This document shows positions 10,804-22,313 of a stretch of 64,000 bases of DNA, one piece after another. The stretch is from positions 73,517,062 to 73,581,061 of the forward strand of contig CM069446.1 in NCBI GenBank assembly GCA_035610835.1. The letters run 5' to 3'. The notes under the pieces are model-generated. The model was given only the letters and a program-made list of their open reading frames with translations. It ran no database searches and was not told the origin of the DNA. Both the position numbers and the translations under genes were made by a program. Source of the stretch: Ophiura sarsii (taxonomy: Eukaryota; Echinodermata; Ophiuroidea; Amphilepidida; Ophiuridae). How positions within the stretch are numbered: the stretch's first letter is position 1; every line of letters starts with the position of its first letter.

Positions 10804-11936
10804 GCTATGCTGGGTGAGTGTACTCACCCAGCTATATAGCCCGGGGCCATTATTTCACCCAAAGACCTCAGCGCCAGGTGGAACCGACAGGCTGGGAAAT
10901 GGGATTTCATGGGATACGGGGCTGTTAGGGTTAAAGTACCAGTTAAGTATCACCAAAGTAGCTGCTACCAGACACTCTGCTACTGTACGGCACCGGTATT
11001 GAACAGTATAGAGCCATGACTATAAGCAGACAATACCTGTATAGGTCTGGCAGCCAAGATAGAAAATAGATGTGTATATCATATAACCCTTTTAACCGAT
11101 TTGATGGAGTATGACGGTGCTGTTGTACATTATATTCGCCTCACTATATAATATTTCACAGACCACATGTACATCACTCTCCACATGCCCTTTTTGTATC
11201 TCGGTATGTACAACCAGATGATCTGTAGTCAACATCAAGCATTTAATTTCCCATTTTGACAAATAAATACACCTTAGGTTGGCTTAAATATATGAACACC
11301 TTATCAAACATCATTGTTTCCCAAATGCATCCAGTGATGTACATGTACATGCACATTGTTTCATGATATTATACAGGGTGAGTCAACAGAAACTGCAATA
11401 GTGGATAGTAGCCGCCATCTTGTTTTCAAAACCGTGATGAATTTTGAACTTTTTAAAACTTTGTAAGAATGACAACTTTGTGTGAAAAAAAGAAGTCAAT
11501 TGCATTTATCGTTAATGTGGTACCCAACTTACATGTTTGTCCACGAGACATTTCAATTGACCCTGCATAGGCCTACAATTTTTCACATTTGAATATCCCA
11601 CCAACAAATTCTGCAATAAATTCACACTGTTATTCAAATTTGATTATAGCATGGGTAGTAAGTAAAATTAGAATGTTTCTCCCACATATTGTGCGTAACA
11701 TTTAAATTACACCATGATTTAATCTCTGGTTTTCTAAACTGAATGAAGGACATCATTGTGTGCTCTTATGCATGTTTTGGATGCCTCGTGGACAAACATG
11801 TACATCGGTAAGAAAGTACCCTCATTTTTCCTAAATTTGAGATTTTGCTTTTGTAATGCTTATGACATATCAAACGCCAATTTTATATCTCATCGTCCTT
11901 TCCACACATCGGGTATTAGATAGTATCTATCATGAT
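10804..11936. other. 3' flank of ROCO-B
   Basis: This non-coding region from about 11100 on is shared, in reverse, with the 3' flank of ROCO-C (32300-33130), and part of it with that of ROCO-D (54540-54907). It contains a mariner-type end at about 11371 (ACAGGGTGAGTCAACAGAAA), whose counterpart is at about 32917. No gene is seen. Confidence 0.55.
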
Positions 11937-14331
11937 CTAGACAGCGGTCATTCTGAAGACTTTATGTCGTAATTGGCTTTCCCCTATGGGCGATTCAATC
12001 ATGTTAGATGGGTCTGCAATGATCATCTCTTGGTCGACACACTCATCACAATTGCAATCAATGGTAAGATTCCGAGAAGAAACTGAAATAAGATTGGAAA
12101 TATTGGCTTTAACCCTAGTCAACCAGGGAAATGTTGGTTTTAACCTTAGTCAACCAGTGAAATATTGGCTTTAACCCTAATCAACCAGGGAAATATTGGC
12201 TTTAACCCTAGTCAACCAGGGTACCAATTGTATTATCACCGGGTGTACTTGTTTTATCTCAATAATTTGCTATGATATAGATATTGGCTGTTGCAACCCA
12301 CGGACACGGCCATTTATTTTTACTTATGATTTTTGAGCATTTTGAGCATAGTGTTTTGAAACATTTTGAAAAATTTAAAAATCTTTGAAAAATAATGAAA
12401 AATGTGTGATGATTTGGGGTTTTCATAATTGAAAGAAATATTGAATCAATTTTAAAAATGTTTGAAACATTTGAAAAGTTTGAAAACATTTGCGAAAAAC
12501 GGTGACATTATCAAGATTATACACCTCTCGAACGTCCGACCCTCCCTGAGAGATCCGTCCACCTGTATTATAGGGCTGTTATTGGTGTCTGTTTGTTTTT
12601 GTGGATTTTCTGGTTTGGTTGGGCTTTTTTGGAAGTTGGTTCTTGGTTTCGTCACCTAAGCTTTATAATACCTTGATTATGTGTAAGCCACTCTCCTATG
12701 AAGTTAATTGTCCCCGAGTTCTCAATCGACAGGTTCTTGTTGCCATTCACGTTAGGCATACCACTAGAATCTGATGTGGATCCTGTAGCTGCACTGATAC
12801 ATTGTCTTGGTGCTTGCGGGTTGTACTGTTGGACAAAAACAATTTAATAAACTGAAATTAATACAATGTAAAAGTTGAATGCAAACTGCTTATCCACAAA
12901 AATAGCCTGTAATTAATATAATTGAATAATCAGGGAAATCAAGAATGTCTTGTGAAAACAGACGTTGAATGTCTTCTGTTATCTTTGGTTTTTGTGATAG
13001 GATTTATTTTCGGCACACACCATGTCCAAAAGTGTATGTCGGTTTGGATATTGGAAGGCGTACTCTAAATCTGTGTAACTCTCAGTCTAAATAAAACTAT
13101 ATTGGGATGTCGTCCTGTGGTTTTCTTTGACGTTATAAGCAGATGGGGTTCTCAAGGATTGTTTCGTTAGTTTTGAGTTTTGTATCTTAATTCTTATTGT
13201 TTTTTATTGTTTGTTTTGGGGTTGTTGTTTTTTTGTTTGGGTTGTGATTAATGGTTTTCAAATAGTCCATGTTAGATACCTGTCTTCCAGATGCCCTACT
13301 TGATGCATCCAGTGGTATGTCCCTCCCTCTGCACGTGAATATCTTAGTAGGATGTGGGAATGATTGCTGGTTATCATGAGCTTCTCTCAAAACATGCAGT
13401 GGTTGTTTCTTGCTATCCTGATGCGGAGGACTATGAGGGCACGCTCCTCCACAATGGAACTTAATTTCCGGGAATTGTAGTTTTCGGAGATCTTCAACAA
13501 ACTGCCAGAGATAACGCAAGAGGTTGAAAGTGTTGCTCTCTGCAGAAGCGGCCTTCACTGATACAGCAATGAGATTCTGTGTTGGATGGTCTGTGTATAG
13601 ACGCAACCAATAATAGAAACTACCCATGGTCGATTCCAGGTTGAATTCACCACCTTGTCGGTACAGGTAGCGTTGTTCGTCCGTAAGATACTGCAGTTGC
13701 GATTGGGTTTGGCCGCGGCACCGAGCAAGCAATCGAGTGAATAGAGCATCTGGCATGAAGTCTCCCAAGTCAAAGTAATACAGGTGTATGTCTTCTTCTG
13801 GTATAGCTAAAGGAATCTCTGGAGCTCCGTTTGGAAGCATTGATGGTACCATGTACTTGTAGTTGTGGTAATTATCTTGTCTATGTATGTTGTCTTCTGA
13901 GAGTTCACTGTCGTAAACCCTACAAATAAGACCTTTATGATCGAGTATGCGGAGAACCACCTTCACGAAATCATCGTTGCCATGTTCACGAAACATGTGC
14001 CTTGCCAGTTTAAAGTGCAACAGACCTCTTTCACTAAGAAGTTCCCAGAGAGACATCAGTCGCCCTTGATTACTTTTCTCCGGAATTGTGTTTATTGCCT
14101 CAGCAGCATCTACAATCAACTGCTTATCAAGTAAAACATACTGAGACAAAAATTCATCATCAGATTCGAAAAAAATGTGATTCGAGACTCGTTCTTCACG
14201 AATCTGGTAATGTCAAATGCCAAAACAAAGGTCGTGTTAGGTGTCATGAATGCGTGATGGGTGTTATAATAGATCTGCTCACCGCCATAACCAGAGATGC
14301 TTAACCAAATGGGAAGGTTTGGTCACACAAA
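11937..14331 (-). pseudogene. ROCO-B: 5'-truncated Roc-COR GTPase pseudogene
   Basis: This minus-strand copy retains the end of the Roc domain, the COR domain and both tail exons of the ROCO family. The pieces are exon 2 (about 14331 to 13280), exon 3 (12825-12672) and exon 4 (12082-11937). It begins abruptly at the strand before G3, and G3 itself is damaged (DYAGQE has become GYGGEQ). A deletion of about 475 bp relative to ROCO-C (junction near 14190) removes the G4 motif and the first part of COR and shifts the frame. From 14149 down to 13187 the COR frame is open again (LSQYVLLDKQLIVDAAEA and onward). Exon 2 ends with a few extra residues before the donor. Exon 4 ends differently from C and D because of a small indel. 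The P-loop and membrane insert are absent. A truncated product from an internal Met cannot be excluded. Confidence 0.85.
12108..12225. repeat. 31-bp minisatellite in ROCO-B intron 3 (about 4 units)
   Basis: Units of the type AACCCTAGTCAACCAGGGAA plus AATATTGGCTTT lie directly upstream of the exon 4 acceptor. The same array has about 6 units in ROCO-C (31938-32115) and about 9 in ROCO-D (55077-55365). Confidence 0.9.
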
Positions 14332-14589
14332 TCAAGCTATTCCAACTGTCCGCTCCAAATATCCAAATCGCAATGAGGCACTTTCCTGCCGTGCGCGCGT
14401 GCCGGAAGGAAGTCAGCGCACGCGCGCCGATTGGCTAAATCGCTAATTGATTGAAATAAAAGCCTCTGGTGCTATCCCGTCGCGTCATGCTCTAATTAAT
14501 GCAGTAATGTATAATAACACGAAGTGTCCTCAAAAACAAGTAGCTCGCACATTTTGGGTAATTAATTGAATTATGATTTTTGCAATCCC
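14332..14589. other. GC-richer junction between ROCO-B and the ROCO-C array
   Basis: This is unique-looking sequence with a local CpG-rich patch (GCGCACGCGCGCCGATTGGC) containing an inverted CCAAT box. It could be a promoter remnant. No ORF of note is present. It marks the breakpoint where ROCO-B lost its 5' half. Confidence 0.3.
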
Positions 14590-16165
14590 GTTAAATACAA
14601 CATAAGAACTAAATATTGTGGGTGCTTTTTCCAAACACAACACAAAGCGCAACAAATAATATAAAACATATGAACTAGATTGAAAATAATATAAAACATA
14701 AGAACTAGATTTTTTTCGGGTGCTCTATTTCCAAATGAAGAGTTTAATTCCAAAAGGAGCTAACTCACTATAAGTGAAATAGGAGAAAAGCGACGTTTTT
14801 TAAAATAAGGATGTTGCACTTCTTTGATTATGCTTATTTTCTGCCCTATGGAAGATACCATACGTGGAAGCTTAAAAACGGGTTTGATTTCATTCTTTGA
14901 TTTTCACTGTATTTCCTGTCTTTCTTTATTTTCGGAAACGAGTGTTGTGGAGTTACGCCTTTTGGAACAAAAAAAAAAGGTTTCAAAATGAGGTGCAACC
15001 TGAAAGACAATGTCAATTGCACATTGAAAACAGAAAACCGCATTTAAATACCTATTAAACTTGTTAAATTATGAATTTTTGTTATTTAGATTCCTATCAA
15101 TGTTCTACGACGATAAAAGAACCATATTTCCACCATTTTGGCTTTAAAAGAGTTAATTATATTCAAATTTGCGGAAATTATCGAGAGCCATAACTTTGGA
15201 CCCGAACATGCTACAGATGTAGAACAAAGTTTAAAAGATGTATTTCGACAAAAAGTGAGTTAGCGCCTTTTGGAACTAAGCTCTTCAAATACAATACATC
15301 ACACAACAAATAATATAAAACATAAGAAATAAATTGAAAATAATATATAACATAAGAACTATATATTTTCGGGTGCTTTATATAACATAAGAACTAGATA
15401 TTTTCGGGTGCTTTATTTCCAAACACAACATAATACACAACAAATAAATAGATCGAAAATAATATAAAACATAAGAAATAGATTGAAAATAATATATAAC
15501 ATAAGAACTATATATTTTCGGGTGCTTTATATAACATAAGAACTAGATATTTTCGGGTGCTTTATTTCCAAACACAACATAAAACACAACAAATAAATAG
15601 ATCGAAAATAAAATAAAACATAAGAACTAGATATATTCGGGTGCTCTTTTCAAATACAACACATTTATAACGCAACAAATAATATAAAACATAAGAAATA
15701 GGTTGAAAATAATATAAAACATAAGAACTATATAATTTCGGGTGCTTTATTTCCAAACACAACACAAAACACAACAAATAATATAAAACATAAGAAATAG
15801 ATATAAAATAGTATAAAACATCAGAACAAGATTTTTTCGGGTGCTTTATTTCCAAACACAACACAAAACACAACAAATATTATAAACATAAGAAATATAA
15901 TGAAAATAATAGAAAACATAAGAACTAGATTTTTGGGGTGCTTTATTTCTGAACACAACACAAAACACAACAAATAAAAGAAAACATAAGAAATAGATTG
16001 AAAATATCAAACATTAGAATTAGATTTTTCGGGTGCTTTATTTCCAAATACAAGTTATTACAACACAAAACACAACAAACGATATAAAACATAAGAATTA
16101 TATTGAAAATAATATAAATCGTAAGAACTAGATTCTTTCGGGTGCTTTATTTTTAAACACCACAA
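14590..16165 (-). repeat. AT-rich array upstream of ROCO-C
   Basis: The same irregular units as at 6.1-8.5 kb and 61.1-62.4 kb are present, on the opposite strand, as expected for a gene that runs the other way. Key words are AACATAAGAACTAGAT, TTTCGGGTGCTTTATTTCC and AAACACAACACAAAACACAA. A separate TIR element (14736-15287) interrupts it. Confidence 0.85.
14736..15287. mobile_element. MITE with about 35-bp TIRs inside the array
   Basis: The left end starts TGAAGAGTTTAATTCCAAAA and the reverse complement of the right end starts TGAAGAGCTTAGTTCCAAAA; both continue into GCTAACTCACT. Array sequence flanks both ends. The interior is AT-rich with no transposase. The superfamily was not determined. 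Confidence 0.75.
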
Positions 16166-16196
16166 AACACATATGTCATGACATAATTTTATTATT

Positions 16197-16733
16197 CATG
16201 TTATACCTTTAATTGGATGAAATCTGAAACAAATATTTGTCTCAGATACAAGGTATACACTAAAATAAAACTATAATAAGCAAGTTAAACGAAGTTACAG
16301 CACTATTTGATTGCTCCCCCGCCCCCATGCATGAGTCATACCTAATACCTGCTTTCAATGATGTGTTAGTTTGTTTTTGTCAGCTATACAGTGGTAGTCA
16401 ACCGTGCAGAGGAACAATTGTGCAGCAGGTGATTGCATGAATGGGAATTCCCGTCAGAAATGGTTCAACAGCCTCAGTCCGAACGTCAACGTACTTGTTA
16501 AATAGCCAAATTGTGTAATACTGAAGTATGAAGTGAAGTTTAATGTTGAGGCTAAATAGTGCCACGTCGACAAGAACTTGGAAATTCCCAAGCTCCGAGA
16601 ATAGGTTTCCGTTCATGTACTTAATTGATTGTCGTGGTTTTGATACCTGCATAACCATACTCTATTTGTTGCCATACTTCTTATCGATACCTCGGTCTTC
16701 GTCGAGTAAATGCTCACAGTCATCATTCAGAGG
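16197..16733 (+). other. ROCO-C exon 1 and proximal upstream region, probable 5' UTR
   Basis: This is a plus-strand copy of the segment at 5388-5745 and 60467-60890. It ends at a splice donor (GAGG then GTAAGTACTG) and would splice over an 11.2-kb intron to the acceptor at 27945. A short open frame (16543-16733) is broken by a stop in ROCO-D, so it is probably non-coding. It carries an AP-1-like TGAGTCA near 16331 that is shared with ROCO-A. The transcription start is not located. Confidence 0.5.
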
Positions 16734-17495
16734 GTAAGTACTGTAACTGTAGTTGATGCAAAATCCTAGATTTAGATTTAAAGGGAAACTAAAAGAGATG
16801 TTTTGAAGGCTGCGCCCTCAATTAGGATAAAAACCTAGTCCTTGCAAGTGTGTAAGGTGGAAGCAAACCATCTCTTGAAACACAGACTTAATCAGACTTA
16901 ATCAGTCTATAAAATAAGTCCATGCTTGTAAAAAACTAATCTGTGGCAGATTGTGTAATCAGCATCCATCTCATCTTGAAGGCATCATGTTTATAAAAGG
17001 AAGTTATTGATTGCTCCAGAAATGCCACAAAAGATAAGTTGGGATTAGGCCTATGTTAATCCATGCATGCCCAGCATGCGGCATAGAACAAACATGACAA
17101 AAGAATCAATAAACTTAATAAATGGATGAATAGAACAAGAAGTTATTGACCTCCACAGGAGACTCAGTTGCTTTAATAGACTATGCAATAAGTCTGGTCA
17201 AGAAAATGGTTAGGTTATTAAATTGGTTCCCTTCAACACTGTGCCTTGAGTAAGTACCAAAATCCTAGATTTTGGTACCAAGGACTAATAAAAACCGGGA
17301 TTTCTACATTTTTACAATTGTATTAAATACACAAACTTGAAGCTGTAAGGATTAAGAGAAATCAGTTGTCTTTGTGCAATAAAACGTCGTTTCAAATTAT
17401 TATATCCCCGGCTCGGACAGCATTTTATGGTCATTGGGAAATAACGACATTTAAGTATTTGGTATTTGTTAATTCGTTGCCACCATAATTGGGAA
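16734..17495. other. ROCO-C intron 1, proximal part, no feature seen
   Basis: This is intronic sequence after the exon 1 donor. I found no ORF, repeat or terminal repeat that I can support. Confidence 0.4.
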
Positions 17496-17499
17496 CAGT

Positions 17500-17745
17500 C
17501 ACTGCGGCCGAGTGGTCTAAGACGTTGGTCTAGTGACTTCAGTGGCGTAACTAGACTTTTCCATTTGGGGGGGGGGGGGGCAAAAAGGGGCAGTGACTTG
17601 AAATGGGGGGCTCCTAATGGATGGGCTCCATTCCAGTGTCAAGAAATGTGCGCGTAGCGCGCGAAATTGTTTCACTTTACACCTACTTTTTGCACGATTG
17701 AGCTACATTTCGGCTCTAAACAAGCTTGTAAAACAAGCAGCCCCC

Positions 17746-17779
<34 letters not shown>

Positions 17780-17870
17780 CTGGTTACGCCACTGAGTGAC
17801 TTGAATTAACTATGAACACTTTTACGTGTGAGTTCGGATCTCACTGGGGTCACTTTTACTTTTGTCTTTA
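17500..17870 (+). other. tRNA-like sequence interrupted by a hAT MITE
   Basis: If the insertion at 17540-17794 and one target copy are removed, the flanks join into a class-II tRNA-like sequence (Ser/Leu type). It has an A box (GCGGCCGAGTGG), a long variable region and a B box (GAGTTCGGATCTC), and is followed by T-runs that could end Pol III transcription. The arms pair imperfectly, so it is more likely a tRNA-derived SINE or pseudogene than a functional tRNA. Confidence 0.5.
17540..17794. mobile_element. hAT-type MITE with 8-bp target duplication
   Basis: Terminal inverted repeats CAGTGGCGTAACTAG and CTGGTTACGCCACTG are flanked by a perfect 8-bp duplication AGTGACTT (17532-17539 and 17795-17802). 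The body is 255 bp and includes a poly-G tract and a poly-C tract. There is no coding capacity. The CAGTGGCG ends and 8-bp duplication are characteristic of hAT elements. A related single end is at 36093. Confidence 0.85.
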
Positions 17871-17964
17871 TTTTTGTAACAAATGACGTTGTTTTATCAG
17901 TTTAAACATTGGAAATTTAATTAATACTATACAAATGCTTTTTCCCTGAAGTCCATGGCTTTTC

Positions 17965-18045
17965 AAGAAGAACGGCGCGGAGTGAAAATAAACTGTCCTG
18001 CTACTGCTAGCCAGGACAGTTTATTTTTCACTCTGAAATCGCTCT
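17965..18045. repeat. Short hairpin
   Basis: GAGTGAAAATAAACTGTCCTG is mirrored by CAGGACAGTTTATTTTTCACTC across a loop of about a dozen bases. The CACTCTAAAACCATGA-type flank recurs at the hairpin at 36379-36481. Confidence 0.65.
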
Positions 18046-18316
18046 AAAACCATGAATTACCTCAACTTATCCTTTTGTTTGATCATGTTGATAGCTTATC
18101 CAGGGGAAGCCAATATCCAATCCATTGTGGCCATGTGTTTTGCATTTTTGGTGACGAATCATACATCACTCTCTACTAACTCAACAACAAAATGTGGTAG
18201 AGCTATATGGTTGAGGTGTCCTGTGAAAGCCTATTTATCTAGCTAAATTGTGTGAATAAATCAGGTATTTCTATAACTGTTTGGCTGAGATATGATTGAT
18301 TATATTGTGAAAGTCA

Positions 18317-18352
18317 GGGGTGGTGGCGGTGGCGGCGGCGGCGGCGGCGGCG
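18317..18352. repeat. GGC trinucleotide repeat
   Basis: This is a run of GGC/GGT triplets in ROCO-C intron 1. It is translated as alanine only in a spurious minus-strand ORF. Confidence 0.85.
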
Positions 18353-19559
18353 CTGTGTACAATCTCTATGGGGAATATAGAAAATGTTCCCAATTCTACG
18401 TTCAATTTACAATAACTCCTTATCTCTGTATGGTGCAAATATGATTTTGCTCTCATTTGATAGATTATTTTATATTCTATAAGATTATGTTTCAACAAAT
18501 GCGACAACTAATATGTAAAAATTGTAATCATGAATCGATTGCATTGTCTTTGGCTTTTTCCCTATTCGCTACACAGTGAACTTGCCCTAATTCATCGGTT
18601 TTACATACATGATTATAACAAAAAAAAAGTATTCAACCGATGATAGCAAAATTATACATTTTTGGAAAGCTCTCAAATAGGGGAATTCAAAAATGGCGTT
18701 TAAATCAGGATAGGGTGCGTACCCCCAAAAATATACTTATAAATTCTAATAAATATGAAATTTAAACTTTTGTGCTCATTTACTTCTCGATATAGTATAT
18801 TTCAACAAGTTACCATTGACAACTATTATATTTTGATGGGTAATTGCATGAGGAGCTAATATGCACAATAACATTATGATCGGGATAGGTATAAAAATAT
18901 TATTGAGCTTAAATCAAAATATGAAAAAAAATCTATGTTTTTTGAACATTCTTAATCACAACATGTTACCATTAGGTCCTGTCTAAATTTCAATAGCATA
19001 TTTAGATTTCTTGTGCGATTGCCGTTCAGAAAATACATACTCTTTATGGGGTAGAACAATTAGTTATTGCGATATGCTAATTCGAATCTCAGATGGTGTA
19101 AAATGTAAAAATGCTGGACATGCAACGGTAAGGGTGGCGAGTTCAAAACACACGGCCTTGTATTATTATCCAGTACGTCAGCTTTTTAATCTCTCCCACC
19201 TTGCTGTTTGTTTCTAACTCTTAACAGAGTAGCATCTTGCCCTTTTTTACTGTATTCTGTACAATTATGTATAAAAATATATTTTGCTTGATAAAGGCAA
19301 GTATATCTTGCCGAAACGTCGTGTATTCTCATTTTCTTCTTCGTATTTTCCTTTCCCTTTCGGTGTTTCTGATTAATATTCAGCCTCCCAGCCACGAACG
19401 GATGGGAAAGTGTGTTCATTTTCTGTTTGAGGCTGTTTTTTACTAAAAATGAACACGATCGTTTTTAAAAAATATATATACCCAAAGTACGAAATTTGAA
19501 ATTAATTATTCTGTGGCCAATTATGGTAATTTTGGTATCTATTTATATGTTTCCGGCTA
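18353..19559. other. ROCO-C intron 1, middle part
   Basis: No gene is seen. A short inverted repeat at about 19296-19318 (GGCAAGTATATCTTGCCGAAAC) has the style of retroelement termini, but nothing around it supports an element. Confidence 0.3.
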
Positions 19560-20110
19560 TAACAAATTGATTGTCATATTTTTTAAAATCCGAAATGGCT
19601 GCCATGTGCCTGAAATTCAAAATGGCACCCAAAATGCCACTTTTTTACCAAATGATAATATGCCCTGGTTTTAGTGATTTTAGTGTCTATATACATGTTT
19701 TGGGGGACAAAGAATACATTAAAAACGTTTTTGAAATTCAAAATGGCTGTCAAGTACACACAAATTCAAAATGGCCGCCAAAAATGGTAACATTCCATAA
19801 ATTGGCATATATGAACCAACATGCATGATCAGAGTATAGTTATAACAATGGAATGTATGTATTAGACCACTAGAAACTCATATCTAGTATTTTTGCTTTG
19901 TTAACATAATTTAAAACCAAAATGGCTGCAAATTTCATGGCCAAAAGTGGTCAAAATTCCATAAAATAGCATAATATCAAGCGAAATGTATGATGAAAAT
20001 ATAATTATAACTATGGGATGTATGTGTCAGACCACTAGTAACTCATATCCAGTATTTTCGATTTGTTAACATAGTTAAAATCCAAAATGGTTGCCAAATT
20101 GGCTACAAAA
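19560..20110. repeat. Degenerate tandem repeat of about 170 bp
   Basis: Blocks beginning near 19700, 19868 and 20036 share words such as ACTCATATC, TTTGTTAACATA and CCAAAATGGCTGCC. The array adjoins the 19-bp satellite that follows. ORFs across it are not conserved between units. Confidence 0.6.
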
Positions 20111-20117
20111 ATTGTCA

Positions 20118-20465
20118 CTGCCCGTACATGATGTGTGTCCCCGTACATGCTGTGTATCCCCGTGCATGTTGTGTACCTCCGTGCATCTCCGTACATGCTG
20201 TGTGTCCCCGTACATGCTCTGTGTCCCCGTGCAAGCTGCGTGTCCCCGTACAAGCTGTGTGTCCCCGTGCAAGCTGTGTGTCCCCGTACATGTTGTGTGT
20301 CCCCGTACATGCTGTGTATCTCCGTACATGCTGTGTGTCCCCGTACATGCTGTGTGTCCCCGTGCAAGTTGTGTGTACCTGTACGTGTTGTGTGTCTGTG
20401 TGCATGCTTCGTGTCCCCGTATAAGCTGTGTGTCCCCGTACATGCTGTGTGTCCCTGTGCAAGTC
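20118..20465. repeat. 19-bp satellite, about 18 units
   Basis: The unit is close to CCCCGTACATGCTGTGTGT with common CATG/CAAG variants. The 19-bp period advances the frame at each unit and lacks stops in most frames, so long Cys/Val/Pro-rich ORFs appear on both strands; these are artefacts. Short seeds of the same unit lie at 1268-1378 and 59832-59870. Confidence 0.9.
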
Positions 20466-21055
20466 CTCGAATGGGGGGGGGGCTACTCAACTTTGGTGTT
20501 TGTACATAAGTTCAAATTACATTTTTTCATCATCAATGAGGTTCAGGTCCGTTGTTTTTTCATCATCTTTGACAAACTGTACCCTTTCATTAACACATTT
20601 CGTCAATGCATATCGGACTTATTTAAAGGGACATTTTAAGTGGTGTTGACATTTTTAATTAAAAAAAACAAAAAACTTCAGAATTCAAGATGAACATTAA
20701 AAATTTCCATTATTGTTGTTTCTACTGAAAAAACACAGCAAAACTTGATTAAAACAATACAATCGCTATTTATTGAAAAACGCCCTCTATGCAAATATGG
20801 TTTGCGTTATTTATCACGCGTACTGCAGGGGGATACTGTCTGACGTAAAATGCTGATCGGGCCCGATCAGCATTTTTTGAATCGACGTTTTGTTGTACAC
20901 AGATGGCTGATTTTTCTTAATACTCATATAGGTGTAAGTTCATACATATAATACAATTGTATTCATATTATACTAAACCCAGTTTTTATCATAATTGAGG
21001 GAGCAGCCTCCAACACATCTCTTAGTGCCCCTTTAACTAAGGTTACACTCGATTG
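20466..21055. other. ROCO-C intron 1, no feature seen
   Basis: The region has mixed composition with a small palindrome (GCTGATCGGGCCCGATCAGC, about 20853). No gene is supported. Confidence 0.35.
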
Positions 21056-21059
21056 TGTA

Positions 21060-21760
21060 AGACATGGCGATTTCACCTTTTTGGCAAAGTGCAACACTTT
21101 GTTGAAACAAAAATAGTCTCTCAATCTCTTGTCTGCTATCGCCGTTTTCTTGACTACAATTCATGCCACGACGTAGCTCGTGCACTCGTACTTTACTACT
21201 TTTTGGTTCAAATTACAATCATTACAAAACTGGACGGCGCGCCTTGTTTGTGGAGGCAGATAAAGAAACTCGACATCCCCGTTGCTCAAAGAACCTCATT
21301 GGTTCCCGTTGCGACAGCGTATCATCTACAAATTGTGTGTACATATTTATATCTATCTTAATCAGCACATTGCTCACTATGAACCTGGTCGACCTGGTCT
21401 TCGATCCAGGTCTGATCAATCTCTCCTATATAGTTGTTCAACGTACAAAAAACTCTGCTGCAGATAAATCTTTCACTGTTGCTGGTCCTAAACTATGGAA
21501 TGATCTACCTAGCAACATCAGACTCTGTGAATCTTTACAAGTTTTCAAGAAACACCTGAAGACTCGCCTGTTTGCAATTTAATGTTCAGTCTTGTGGAGT
21601 TTTTTTGTTTTTCGTTTTTTGTTTTTGTACAGTTTTTTGTTTTTGTTTTTGTACAGTTTTTTTTTATTGTTGATTGTACTTTTTGTTTGTTTGTTTGCTG
21701 CCAGCGCCGTGATCTAAATGAAATAGCGCTTTATAATATCTCGTATGTATGTATAAACTA
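21060..21760 (+). mobile_element. CR1/L2-like LINE, 3' fragment
   Basis: The C-terminal region of a LINE ORF2 is recognisable but split over frames. A segment resembling HW-PLRQRIIYKLC lies around 21298, followed in another frame by SFTVAGPKLWNDLPSNIR and KTRLF ending at 21582. This C-terminal block is typical of CR1/L2-type LINEs. The 3' tail includes AGCGCTTTATAAT near the end. The 5' part, including reverse transcriptase, is missing and there are frameshifts, so it is a dead copy in the ROCO-C intron. Confidence 0.75.
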
Positions 21761-22080
21761 CAATTTAACTGCTATATTAAACTGTTGTTTGTTATGGTTG
21801 TTTAAATCATTAGTATTCTTCAGCGGATCGTCACACATGAATGATCACAAGTGAATATGTATTTAGTGTGCTATTACAAGTCTCCCAAAGAGATAATATT
21901 CTATTATTGACTACATGATTGACTGACTATTCTGAAGGTTGAAACATAATGACAACTAATTAAGGACTTTTATGTTAAAGATTTAATATACGAGGCATCA
22001 CTGTGGCTTGAGTTGTATCAACGAAAATTAGACTCAAATATGGATTTTTGTCAATGTTAAATCTATCTATTTTAATAACC

Positions 22081-22313
22081 ATGTTCTTAAAATGACTAAA
22101 AAAATTTTTAACCGTATTAATCATCACACTCCTCACATGTTTATCAGCTGATGGAAAATCAGAAGTGTATTTTATTCCATATTAGTAGCCTAAAATGCAC
22201 TGTTTTCAAAAATTCAATCCGTAATGTGGAAATCTTTAAAAAATTACGAAGTCTAGCTAATTAAAATATGAGTAACTAAAACTAAGTTCTGTATGTAGTA
22301 AACTGATGACATT
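22081..22313. repeat. Left copy of 233-bp direct repeat (LINE target duplication)
   Basis: This copy matches 26820-27052 almost base for base. The copies flank the LINE; the left one ends ...CTGATGACATT exactly where LINE sequence starts. Confidence 0.9.

Noticed and set aside
20035..20639. Long Cys/Val/Pro-rich and Thr/Gly/His-rich ORFs on both strands
   Set aside because: They are frame shadows of the 19-bp satellite; the open frames come from the repeat lacking stops, not from coding.
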